From Rhabdophis nuchalis (Eukaryota > Chordata > Lepidosauria > Squamata > Natricidae), in assembly GCA_039707465.1 (NCBI GenBank), contig CM077644.1, forward strand, positions 83,701,375-83,765,374: a stretch of 64,000 nt of DNA, in the 5' to 3' direction. The notes beneath the pieces were generated by a model. The model made no database searches and was not told the origin of the DNA. It saw only the letters and a program-made list of their open reading frames with translations. The position numbers and the translations under genes are program-made. Each line of letters opens with the position of its first letter. The stretch's first letter is position 1. Positions 10,257 to 21,623 of the stretch are shown in pieces.

Positions 10257-12058
10257 CCCTTGAATTCTATTGATCCTTATATAGCACCAATTTTTCACCA
10301 CTGGCTGCTAAATTCTTGTATTAGAGGCAGCAATAACAAATTTTTCTATGGTTTGAACTCAACAAATATTTTGGTTATTTGTGCATGACAATGGGCTGGC
10401 CATAAACATTTTAGCTAATTAATTAGATAACAGAAAAAATATTATTGTAAGATTATAAACATACACTATAGGTTGGCCTTGCTAATGACTTTCATTCAAT
10501 AGCTCTTCAAACAATGGTGCTGAATGAATGGTACTCAGGCCTGATCTCTGAAGATATGACCTTTGCAGTGCCTTCACAGTCATGTAGTCAAAATTTGAGT
10601 GAATGGCAATCCATCCATACTTAATCCACAGGGAGCTTCAAGTCCCCCACCACTATCTATCTCCACTCCCCAATCTCTGCTCTTTTGGTCACCAAGTTCT
10701 GTGTCACCGTTGCCATTACCAGCTGACCATTTGCATCTTTTTTCCTCCCACTGCTGATGAAGTTCATCCAGCTTGGTCCTTCATGAGCATAGTTGGCCAG
10801 AGATGGCTGTTGTTGGAGTGGCAGGGTGCACAAGAGCCTACTACCTATAGATGACCTATTGGATTGGATCTTTATAACTTACCTATCAGTCTGAATTTAG
10901 GAAACACAGAGCATTTTCTGGAGAGACCTTGGCAAGGCCCTTTTCTATTTAGTCCAAGTGGTTCTATCTTCTTATCACCAAACTCTCCTCATGAGTAATT
11001 CTATCTAAGCTTTATTTGTTAGCCGACTTGGCATGCTGAGCGACTCATTTTCTGCCAGATAAGAGGCTTTGATATCTCACTTCCAACAATCAGCTCCAAA
11101 ATATTTAAAAAGAACATTTTCATTCCTTATGCACACAAAATCCTCAAGCTCTCATTCTTTCTGTCTGCAATTTGGAACAAGTATTCTCAATAAAATACAA
11201 TCACTGCCAAAATCTGAATGCTTTCGTTCTTTATGTTTTCCCTGTGCTATACTATAGGAAAATAAAGATGTTTTTCCAAATTTCATTCTAGATCTAGGCA
11301 GTGTTTTAAAGTTAAATGCCTTGGCATTCATCTGCATTGGGCCAGTTTCACAGATTAGACCCTGAAATTCAGTGATGTACTGTAAGTAAAACTTTTCCAG
11401 CTTCAAGGCAAACCTCTCACATTGGGCCTCCATAAGGTGTAGAGCTATGACAACCTGCATTTCTCATGGTTTCTTACTGGCTGTTTACATAGCTCACAAA
11501 GATGATTTGCAATAGCTATTTTGTAAGAGTATATGAGATTAAGAGTTACGGTTTTTCTTAGGCAGTTGAGATGTTGGACTGAGACTCAAGGTAGAACTTT
11601 AATGAGACCAGAGGAATTCTGGAAAGAACTAGGAAGGGAACTGAAACAGAAGAATTGTAATGGGTGCAACTAAGATGGATCTAGATTTACTAAAGGAAAT
11701 TGATAAACCACAAATATCCTGGACAGTATTACAGTTCTGAATTTTTGTTTTGTTCCTCGGTTGGTGAAATAGAGGAAGACACAATCCAAAAATATCTGCT
11801 GAAGATGAAGAGGTAGTATGGGATTTTTCCTCCCTATGCAGTGCAGAGGAATAGAATTTAGGCAGAAATCTTGAATACAGTACAAAAAGAACTTCTTTCT
11901 GAAAAAAATATTGTAAGAAGCCAGGCAAGTAGCATTATTAGGTGGGTGGTTGAAAGAAGGAAATGACACAATTGGAATATAAATTCTGCTTAAAGTTGTC
12001 TGGCTGGGAAAATCTAACTAGCTGAAACTGCTTGCTTGCTTGGATATTTTTTCTCAAT
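10257..12058. other. Unannotated sequence
   Basis: 1.8 kb without a recognised repeat. Several 60-100-codon open frames on both strands show no domains. Confidence 0.45.
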
Positions 12059-12525
12059 TAATTAGATAGCAATAGCACTTACAATATCCTGCTTCACAGT
12101 GCTTTACAGCCCTTCTAAATCGGGGTGGTATTCACTTACCTTCCCTACCAGTTTGCAAATGTGACTGCATGCTCGCTCGCTTTGCTTGCACACGTCACCT
12201 CTGTGCATGAGCTCAGCCTTTCGTGCATGCAATTTTGGCTAAATCGGATGCCATAGAGCCGGAGTGGGTGGACGAGGCCACTTGCAATTTCCTCTAACAG
12301 TTCAGGCGAACCGGTCCAAACTGGTAGAATACTACTTCTGCTCCAAGTAGTTTACAGTGTCAGCATATTTTGCCCAACAAGCTGGATCCTATTTTACCAG
12401 CCTCGGAAGGATGAGTCAACCTTGAGGCTAGTGAGATTCGAACTGCTGAATTGCTGGCAGCCGGCAGTCAGCAGAAGTAGCCTGCCTCACTGCATTCTAA
12501 CCACTGCACCACCATAGCACTTTTC
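12059..12525 (-). mobile_element. tRNA-derived SINE split by a hAT MITE
   Basis: The tRNA-like head lies at about 12425-12525 on the minus strand, with the B-box region at 12433-12443. The body phrase for AGGTTGACTCATCC follows, and the 3' end is at 12059-12120. The SINE reads continuously if 12121-12340 is skipped. It belongs to the same family as the 8.9-kb copy. Confidence 0.8.
12121..12340. mobile_element. hAT MITE nested in a SINE
   Basis: Related to the element at 57043-57386: both have TTCACTTACCTTCC-like left ends, an internal CAGTTTGCAAATGTGA-like phrase, and right ends through GGTAGAAT to CTG. The flanks TTCTAAAT (12113-12120) and CTCCAAGT (12341-12348) match at 5 of 8 positions. 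They are corresponding SINE sequence, so an aged target duplication is plausible. Confidence 0.7.
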
Positions 12526-14007
12526 AGTGCAAATAATGTTTGCACTGTATCTTTCATTGAATCCTGAGACTCTTCAGGAAACCCCTGTGACACAAATCCC
12601 TCAAGCCACAACAACGGAGAATAGACAGGAAGAGAAGAGTTATGGAGCTGGATCTGCTGTAATAACAATCCTGAATTTCATAAACATCTTTCTTTACCTC
12701 ATCAGTCAAGGAAAGCATCCTTCCCCTCCTACTCCTCTGCACCCTCCAAACAATATACATTCACACATGTGTCCAGGACATATTTCCCTTCTTAGGATAT
12801 TTTCATCTCTCTCAAAGTGTTTGTGTCACATGTAGCTTGGAGCCTCAAGTTGTATATTTGTGTTGTAGGCCCATAGGTATATAAGTAAAAAAAAAAAGCA
12901 AGTTCAAATGTTCACTGGCGGGGCATTGGAAGAAGGATTAGATCTTGTCATGCCCTTGGTGGCATTTAACATTGGACAGTGAGAATGGCAGATAAATTTA
13001 ATAAACTTGATAAGTGAAATAAGGAGAGAAGTCTTAGATATTCCAGAGCCCCATCTTGACTCTGACTGATTGCTCAGCACTAAGGGAAAAAAAGCAAAAT
13101 ATTAAGAGGTGAAGGCCAATGGATTTAAGTATTAATGTAATGTTCCCTTTTGCAAATGAATCATTGCTGATACCTATTGTTCTTGATAACTATTTTTAAA
13201 ATGCCATAGTGTACCAGCTGCTACCCAGGACACAGAAGTGATATATTTTCTGTCCAATGGTGAAAAATATAATTTAGCATAGAACCAGCAGGGATATTCA
13301 CCTCTATGAACGAAATTTGTTGTCTCTATAATAAATTTATTTCCAATGAATATAACAAAAAAAATATTTGGCTTCAAGGTTATATTTTTGGAGCATATTT
13401 TTTAAAATATCTTTTATTCTGAGGGCTCAAAGTGCAATGTACTGTATTTCAGGAAATGTTATACTGATTTAGATTTATTTTAGCGGTTTATTTTTAAAAT
13501 AAAAAGATAAGTACTTGTCTCATGTAATTCAGCTTTTAGATTGGAGTGCTATTGTAGTGACATTTAAAATAAGGGGTCTAATTCCAAAATAACAATATTT
13601 TCCTGTTTAGTTATTTACAGTAACAATATTTAGATTAACTTAAACTGTATTCTTAAGTTATCCAGTTTGATGGCACTCTATATTATAATACTCTCTGATT
13701 TATGCAGTTATAAATTTGAATTCATCCTTATGCTAATAATTTTTTGTGCACTTCATTTCTCATGGCTCCCAGAGCTCAATAGACATTCTTAGGAAGGGAA
13801 AGGGCCAAATGATGACATTTGTGTCATGATACGAAAGATATAAAATACGTACTTGCATCAGATATAATAATATCATTGCGTAATTTATGTGATGTCTTAA
13901 TGCACATATCATTGCATCCTATTACAGATGCTGCTATTAGAAATAATACATTTTAAATGCATGTGTACACAAACACATAAAAGTGCATTTCAAGATATGC
14001 ATAAATA
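12526..14007. other. Unannotated AT-rich sequence
   Basis: No repeat recognised. Short open frames only. Confidence 0.4.
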
Positions 14008-14228
14008 TAGAGCCAGTTCAGTCTAGTGCTTAAAGCACCAGGTTAAAAAGTGGGAACCCTGAGTTCAAGTCCTGCCTTACTTTTGAAAGCCAGCTGGGTG
14101 ACCTTAGGCTGATCACTCTCTCTCAGACCAGTGTACTTCACAGGGTTGTTGTTGGGGGGAAAATAAGAGGATATGTTGGATATGTTTGTTGCCTTCAGTT
14201 ATTTCTAAAATTAATAAATAATAATACA
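14008..14228 (+). mobile_element. tRNA-derived SINE
   Basis: The head AGAGCCAGTTCAGTCTAGTG (14010-14029) corresponds to a degenerate A box. GAGTTCAAGTCC (14061-14072) is the B box. The body AAAGCCAGCTGGGTGACC (14087-14104) and CACAGGGTTGTTGTTGGG (14139-14156) match a common squamate SINE family also present at 32588-33135. The 3' end is A/T-rich. Confidence 0.8.
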
Positions 14229-14364
14229 AACAAACAAATAAAAATATGTTTCAATCTACACATTAGTAAAAAAAAAAGGGGGTGGGGTAAAATTTCTCAA
14301 GCGTAGAAATTTCTATAGGCTTCAGCCATAGTCTGTCGAAGCATCCTGTTTATTTATTTTATTT

Positions 14365-14723
14365 ACTTACTAGCTGATAACCTGGCATTGCTCAGGTATT
14401 TATTTATCCTAATCCTGTATTAGATAGGAAAAGCCCTGATTTTTTGAAAATGTCCAGACGGATCTTCTTGTTACCAGAGGGAACCCCTTGTGGAGCACTG
14501 TGAAGCTGTTACCATGGCAACTGCACTGCGCTGTACAGTAGAAGACCTTTTACGGCATCATGGTATAAGCCATTTTAAGGTAGAACAGGATGTATCTTAA
14601 TAGAACACACACCCCGAGGGGTGTGAGGGGTGTCTTACCCCCACATTATTTGTATCCAGAGAGTGAGTCATCTGGGTACCAAGTTTAGTTGAGATTGCTC
14701 AAGGCATTCCAGAGTTATGCTGG

Positions 14724-14727
<4 letters not shown>
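14365..14727. repeat. Interspersed repeat ending in an (AC)n array
   Basis: Begins near ACTAGCTGATAACCTGGCATTG and ends CCAGAGTTATGCTGGAACACACAC. Elements with an ACTAGCTGA..CCGGCA start and a microsatellite tail are dispersed in reptiles and insects and are often linked to RTE-like retroposons, but I cannot place this one firmly. Confidence 0.5.
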
Positions 14728-14762
<35 letters not shown>

Positions 14763-14856
14763 AGATATGTGTGTGTATGCATACATATATGAATGTATGT
14801 GTGTATGTGTGTGTGTGTGAATGTGTGTGTGTATACACACACACACACACATATTC
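14725..14856. repeat. Compound (CA)n / (GT)n microsatellite
   Basis: (CA) run at 14725-14760, mixed ATGTGTGT tracts at 14767-14830, and a second CA run at 14835-14852. The inverted CA/GT halves can fold back on each other. Confidence 0.95.
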
Positions 14857-15400
14857 TTCATCTGTGCTATATAAATCCCTACATCTGTGCTATATATATT
14901 GTGCTTGGAAAGAGATTGTACTTCATGCACCATCTGACTTGCATTTTAACTTTCTTCTTCTGATCATGTGCAAAAGCTTCCAAAGACTGAAGAAGTATTT
15001 TCAACACTATCTTTTGGAAGATAATCATGACTTACAAAGAGTCCAATTCACTGAGTGGTGTGTCATTTGCTAGATCTTTTTTTCTCTCTAGAGAAGTGGA
15101 CACAGAATCTCTCCCTTGGAAAGAAACCTTACTCCACTATGGAAATCCACTCAGACAGCTCCAGACACACAAATTCAGAAATGCCTATAAATAAATAAGA
15201 GACATGGATTACAGCCATTATGTTATGTGTGGGATCAGTCTAATGAGTCTCTCTCCTGGAGAGAAAGAGTGAACCATTTGCTATAAATACAAATAATAAT
15301 AGCAACTCATTTCACTGAACAACACTTCTGAAGATGTGAGAATAATTCATAATGAATAATTTTCCTGGCAATTGGAATTTCCTTTCCTGTCTAGTAAAAA
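14857..15400. other. Unannotated sequence
   Basis: No mobile element or coding signal recognised. Confidence 0.4.
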
Positions 15401-16420
15401 TGGTTTAAAAGGCGATCACAGCTCCCCAAGATGAATTTGCATGGTAGATTTCTTTTTTTTCACAATCTGAATAAAGAGGAGAATTTCCATACAGTTGCTT
15501 TTGTCAATGTTTATTTTCATCGACTCAGAAATAAGAACATGGGGACTTGTAATGCTTGAGCATCGTGACCCTGTAATTCACCTCTCCTGTGGATTTTAAT
15601 AGGCGCTAAGAAAGGAGTGAGCTAAGAAAGAAAGCTAAAAAAGACAGCATTTTTTCCTGCTTTCTCATTTCTCTTTTTTATCCCATGCCTGTTTTTTTTC
15701 TCATCCAGATGTCTTGTTATCACCCATAAAAGCAATCGCCATTTGTATCTCATTCAACATATGAAAAGAAATCACACCTTTTCTTTGTTACTGCTGGCCC
15801 AGAGGAGAAAGTATTAACTAAATTAAACATAATGAAGCACTTTGATTTTTCTGATAACATTTTTCCATGGTAGAGGAAAAGGATCTGCAAGTATTCCTGA
15901 ACTACAAACAATCCCAAACACTGTAAGCTGTAGTTACATAACATTTGGCAGCCTCTGTTTAATCCTTTATTTATAGATCTCGAAAAAGAATGATTCTAAA
16001 TCTTATAATGAGTTACAGCAGGTTATCAACCTATTCACAAAGGTTGATTTTTTCTAAAGTCCAAGAGAAGGATGTAATCAAAAGGAAACATTTGTTTCTT
16101 GATACTAGCCTGATTTTAGTGGCTAAAATCATACTATTAAAGCTTTTGGTCTACTTTTAATAGTTGAGATTCAATCAACTGCAGAGTCTGATGTTTGCTT
16201 CTTGACGTGTTTAATTCCAGTGAAAGACATTTGTTATTTTGGTAAGGTTTATATGGCTCATTTCAAAGGAGTCAATTTATAATGCTGGGAAGCGTCAGTG
16301 GGATGATTTGATTTGAGAAAGCTTTGATTAAATCATGCCCTTTGCAGCAAATTTGTGAATGAAAATGGATACTTGCTTTGAAAGAACAAATTGAATCAAG
16401 GGCCTCCAAAGTGTTTGGAG
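15401..16420. other. Repeat-free block, possible conserved noncoding DNA
   Basis: About 1 kb with no transposon traces, balanced composition and many homeodomain-like TAAT/ATTA words. No open frame of note. Conservation cannot be judged from one sequence, so this is only a candidate. Confidence 0.25.
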
Positions 16421-16466
16421 ATATCATGGCAATTCTGGTACAATATACCCTGCTGAAGCTTCAGAT

Positions 16467-16737
16467 CAGTTGTGAAATTCTCTTTTTTTTTACTGCCGGT
16501 TCTGTGGACATGGCTTGGTGGGTGTGGCAGGGGAAGGATATTGCAAAATCTCCATTCCCATTGCACTCCAGGAGAAGGATGCTGCAAAATCCCCATTCCC
16601 TCCCGATCAGTTTGGGAGGCAGAGAATAGATGGGGGCGGAGCCATCCAGAGGTGGTATTTGCCGGTTCTCCGAAGTACTCAAAATTTCTACTACCAGTTG
16701 TCCAGAACCTGTCAGAACCTGCTGAATTTTATCCCTG
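16467..16737. mobile_element. hAT MITE of the CAGAGGTG family, 271 bp
   Basis: Reverse-oriented relative of the element at 6669-6967. The ends CAGTTGTGAAATTC and GAATTTTATCCCTG are imperfect inverted repeats. The flanks CTTCAGAT (16459-16466) and TTTCAGAT (16738-16745) match at 7 of 8. No coding capacity. Confidence 0.85.
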
Positions 16738-16745
16738 TTTCAGAT

Positions 16746-17723
16746 CCATATATGGAAAACATCTGGGGGAGGGACTGATTGATACAATGGACTCTGATCT
16801 GGCCACTTGATTTCCCTCACCCCACTGAACAGAATAAATAACAACATAAAGTTAAAAAAAGAAGGAAAGTGGAAAAAGAGTGGATGAGGAATAAAATATA
16901 AGTAAATGAATAGAGGATTTACCATTCTTAAATTTAAAACTCATTATTTTGTTAATTAAATGTATAGAACTAGGTTTATCATATCATCTTAAGAAATAAT
17001 TAAAATTTTATATTAAAGTCTTAAACAGTAATATTATTATCGCTCCTTTTTGTCATTGCTCCAAAAAATAAATTCACAAAATCACGTAAAGGGAAATAAT
17101 ACATCAAGGCAAACTCAGACACTATGGTTTTTGAAAGAGGAAAATTGAAGTAAAAAAACAGTTATTAGAAGCAATCTCAATGCTTATAAATATTTTGAGC
17201 CAATTACCAGTCTAATACGCTGAAAGGGAATTTAGAATGTAATGTTGTTTTTACTTACCTTTCATTTGATTTTTCTTCCTCTTCACTTTCTCCCCCCCCC
17301 CTTTCCCCTCCCTTTCCCCAGCTCTTTTAGATTGGGAAACCTTACTCACTTGGGTTTCATTCACTTTCTCAACTCAACTCCTCCAATGTGGCCAGATGCA
17401 AACCTTAGCTCTGTTCTTTCTCCTCTTCTCTTTTATGCTAATGGAATGTTACTCTTTTGTATTAAGTCTGCCAAAGAAATTGAATTCAACTTAGGTTTCT
17501 GAATGTCCAGTTGGCTATACCAAGCTCCACATATTTAACTCCTTTTGGAAGAAAGTCTATGGGCAACATTAAGCTAGTCCCCCCCCAAAGCGGGTGTCGT
17601 TACCTCTAAGAACAGGAAGCCATGGCTACTTTTCTCTTTTCTTGTCTATTTACCTGCATACTCTCTCTGTGCCCCAGTGTCAAGGTTCAGGTGAGCTACT
17701 GACTTCAATGTTCCTGTAAATAA
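16746..17723. other. Unannotated sequence
   Basis: A pyrimidine-rich tract with a C-run lies at 17291-17325. Nothing else recognised. Confidence 0.4.
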
Positions 17724-17850
17724 TTAGAATACAGAATAATGGAGTTGGAGTTCTTCTAGTCAATTCCCATGATCAGGTATGAGACCCTACTACACCATTC
17801 TGGACAAATAGCTGTCTAATCCCTTCATATGTGCCACCTTTTGCTTCTCA
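17724..17850 (-). mobile_element. CR1-like 3' end remnant
   Basis: Contains the diverged phrases AGAATAATGGAGTTGGAG, CTTCTAGTCAATTCCC and GAGACCCTACTACACC, typical of the reversed 3' end of chicken-type CR1. Degraded, with no coding part. Confidence 0.6.
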
Positions 17851-18290
17851 AATGCACCCTGACAAGACTATTCCATCTGAATATTTTATTTCAACATTGA
17901 CAAATTACTGTCAACTTCAAAATGAATGTAGGCTGCCACAGCCACCTTTTTGTTTCTGATTGTCACACAGTTTTTTGGGGGGGAGGGGAGGGAGGAAAGA
18001 GGCTTGGAATGTCAGCCCAGAGAATAACAACTTGTTGTCCTATGGGAACCAAGATCACCTCAACAGGTGCTGGCCAGAGATTGGGAGGAGTTGCTAGGGA
18101 GACACCAGAATACATAATTGGACAATGTGACAAGGAGGGAAGGGAACATCTATTATTTAATTTTACCCAAACTGCGGGAAATGGTTAGAGCTGGGTTTGC
18201 TATCATGTGTGCCAAAACGATGTCCTCAATAAAAAAAAAAGTTCTCTGAGAGTGCTGACTTGGTTGGATTCATCAGTCAGAACCTTGACA
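17851..18290. other. Unannotated sequence
   Basis: Contains a G-rich patch near 17973-17992. No feature recognised. Confidence 0.4.
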
Positions 18291-18795
18291 ATTACTTCAA
18301 GGTGCTAACGACCATCTTTAAATTGCTCCATGGCTCGGGGCCTAGCTACATACGAGACCGCCTCCTGCCCCATACATCCCTTCGACCGATCCGCTCCCAC
18401 AGAGAGGGCCTTCTCCAGGTACCGTCGGCCAGGCAATGCCGGTTGGCGATGCCCAGGGGAAGGGCCTTCTCTGTGGCGGGCCCAGCCCTCTGGAATGACC
18501 TATCCCCTGATCTACGCACCACCTCAGACCTCCGCCTCTTCCACCAGCATCTTAAAACATATTTATTCCAACAAGCCGGCCTAGCATAACCCCCCGTTTC
18601 TGACTTTTATTTGTATAAATTTTAAATTCTTAAGGTTTTATAAGGGTTTTAGCACGGGATATAATTTAATAGTTTTTTAATAATGTATTTTTGTAATTTT
18701 GTATGGTTTTTTAATATTGCCTGTGCGCCGCCCTGGATCCTTGCAAGGAGAAGGGCGGGGTATAAATTTGAAAAATAAAATAAAAATAAAATAAA
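18291..18795 (+). mobile_element. 3' end of an L2/CR1-group LINE (B subtype)
   Basis: From 18291 the sequence encodes the C-terminal segment: LHGSGPSYIRDRLLPHTSL, then SHREGLLQVPSARQC, then ALWNDLSPDLRTTSDLRLF, ending in a stop at 18587-18589. The 3' UTR has the GCCGCCCTGGATCC motif (18728-18741) and an (A)AAATAA tail at 18770-18795. The frame is open from 18260, but 5' truncation at about 18291 removes the reverse transcriptase. A fairly young copy. Confidence 0.92.
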
Positions 18796-19074
18796 TCTAT
18801 ATCTATATTGTCCATTCTGCCAAAGTTTGCTAGCCTGTTAGAATATATGGCTTCTATCTGCTTTTCTGCCTTTAAAGTTACTAAGAGATTAAGTAATCTC
18901 AGAAGGTCATTGTTTCGAATCACTAAATTGAGGAGTCACAACTTTGAATGGTTACGTTACACTAAGACTTGTAATTGGTCGCCTTTTGAAATCATACACA
19001 CAAGGAACAATGTTTGTCATATGTAGAGAAGCTATGTCCAGTGTGAAAGTCAATAAAATCAGTGGTGAGAGGAC

Positions 19075-19200
19075 ACATAGTGGATTCAGGTTTATATTTA
19101 ATATATTCTAGATTCAGAAACTCTAGGAGATGCATCTTCCCCAGCAGTCCTGGGTCCTTTTTTAGGAGAAGGGCAGGGGTATACATTGGATTAATAAAAA
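19075..19200 (+). mobile_element. Decayed LINE 3' tail
   Basis: AGTCCTGGGTCCTTTTTTAG (19145-19164) and GAGAAGGGCAGGGGTATACA (19165-19184) match the terminal hairpin-like motif of the local L2/CR1-group LINEs, followed by an A/T-rich tail. No coding remnant is preserved. Confidence 0.6.
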
Positions 19201-19826
19201 TAAAAAAGTCATACAAAGCTGGTCTCAGGATTTGTCATACCAGTCTGGGCTAATATCAGATGATTGGAGAACCCGTGAGTGCTGGAGTTTCCTAAGGCTG
19301 GAATGTAGAGATTCTCTGATTCTTGGAAGTTCAAGCCATGGAAAAAAATAGTTTTTTTAAAAAAAAAATGATTGAAATTAAACATTTAGAACAAATGCCA
19401 GATAACTTATTATCCCACGGTTTTCATCCAAAATTGATGAGAAGTTGAACTAAGGTGGAGCAACATGATCACATTATTTCACTCTGAAATGGGAATGTAA
19501 TGTGGCAAATGTTACTTCAAGGGAGTACTTTGCTCAGAGTTTTCTACAGCCATAATAGGTTTCGTGACTACACTATAGAAATGTTTTGGTATTCTCTAGC
19601 TTTCAGATTCCAACTTATTTCTTTGAGAAAATCTAAGTGGCATCAATGGCTACCTCCAGTCTAGTCTTATCTGAGGCATAATTTGATATTAGATCAATAC
19701 ACAAGTATCTAAACATTTACAGCTGTATCCTAAAGCATGCATTGATTTTTACATATGAGAAGCCTCAGATTTTATCATTATATCAGCTAGCTTTTATAAT
19801 TGTATAGACAAAGGGCTGTATAATTC
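19201..19826. other. Unannotated sequence
   Basis: No feature recognised. Confidence 0.4.
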
Positions 19827-19834
19827 ATCTAGAC

Positions 19835-20150
19835 CAGTGATGGCGAATCAATGGCACACATGCCAGAGGTGGCATGCAGTACCCTCTCTGTGGGCATGTG
19901 AACTGTTGTCCCAGGTCAGTTCTGCCATGCATATGTGCACACCTTCCACTGGCCAGCTGCTCTTTGAGTCTCTTCTGTGAATGCATGGGGGGGGGGTGGA
20001 GCACATGCGGGAGCGCATGCATGCATGGAGTGTGCATGCATGGGGGCCACATGCACATGCATGGGGGCCACACATACATTGCATTTGGGAGGTTTGGGTG
20101 CGTGTGTGCATGCTTTGGGCAAACGGTCCAGAAAAAATTAGCCATCACTG
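19835..20150. mobile_element. hAT MITE of the CAGTGATGGCGAA family, 316 bp
   Basis: Ends CAGTGATGGCGAATC and GCCATCACTG are inverted repeats. The flanks ATCTAGAC (19827-19834) and ATCTAGAT (20151-20158) match at 7 of 8. The interior is rich in CATGCATG. It shares termini with the elements at 30099 and 52675 but has a different interior. Open frames inside are artefacts of the CATGCA repeats. Confidence 0.88.
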
Positions 20151-20158
20151 ATCTAGAT

Positions 20159-21427
20159 ACTGCCAACTATAAATTTGTAAATCCATTTTTCTCAGTTAAC
20201 TTGTAACCCAACTGCGTAGAGAGAGACAATCTGGAGAATGATCTCTGTCTCTATTAGATTGCTATAAATTGTTGCTGTCCTGTAATGGCTTCAAAGTAAG
20301 CACTATTTTCTAAAGTAAAATGGAGAATTAAGAACCTTGGAAATAATGTTATAGTAGATACAAGATAAGTCTCTGGTTGCTCATTGTCATCTACAGTGCT
20401 TCAGAAGACCACTGATGATCAGACCTTGGCCCATGGCATAGTATCTGTTTCTATAAGAAGAAGAAGATAGATAAGGGTCTCTTTAGTAAAAGAGAATTGT
20501 CTGAAATGGAATCACACACACAAAAAGTTGGATGATGTGGTTTCCCTAGCAACTGTACCTTCACAAAAAATATACGAGGACACGATGACAAAATAATTCA
20601 GTTTCACATTATATTTCAGCTGTTATCCAGTTAGGATATTGATTCTTGAATGCAACTCAGAATGATATTAGTATAATTCATTAATCATTGTTATTAGCCT
20701 GCCCTTTTGCATGACAGTCTGCAAACCTTGAATCTTCTTACATGTTTAAATTTATGTAACATGGAAACATTTATCTGAAGACAGAAACACTTATAGTTAA
20801 TACCGCTATATGTGTACAAATAGACCCAATTCATATACTAATCAGAGAAGATCCATACAAGAGAATGGGGAATATGAATACTTAGCCTTTTCACATTTGG
20901 AAGTGTGTGTGTGTGTGTGACATGCCAACATGCACAGGAAATTTACACCAGAAAACAGCAAGCTGTATTTTTTTCTAAAGGATTCCATCCAGCCTGATAG
21001 TACATGAGCAGCAATCGCATTAAAAAAAAAAAGCAAGGTGCACTCTCTCTGCACTTCCTCCTGCTTCTTCTGTCTTCCCAAACTGCACATAATCAGGTTA
21101 AGAGTTAGATAAATAATGCCAAGAGCTCCATGTTGGCATCATATTCTTATGTGTTACCCTTAACTGTGTCATCTGTCTCACTGTACGACACTGTGACCCC
21201 AGGGCATCATGGCATCCAGTGTCCTATTCACACAACAGCGTAAACCTGTGTCCTGATGCATTGCAGAATCAGACAATAAGCAGCAAAATGAACACATAAG
21301 GAGTCAATTCGTGCCATTAGGATAAGCCTGGTATAACACACTGTATATATTCAGCTTTAACCAAAGATGTTTCTTCTGCTCTGTGATTGCCTCCATTCCT
21401 ATAATTCCATTCTTGTACTGTAAATGG
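20159..21427. other. Unannotated sequence with a (GT)n tract
   Basis: A (GT)9 run lies at 20904-20920. The remainder shows no recognised element. Confidence 0.4.
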
Positions 21428-21602
<175 letters not shown>

Positions 21603-21623
21603 TCATCTTCCTTCCTTCCTCCC

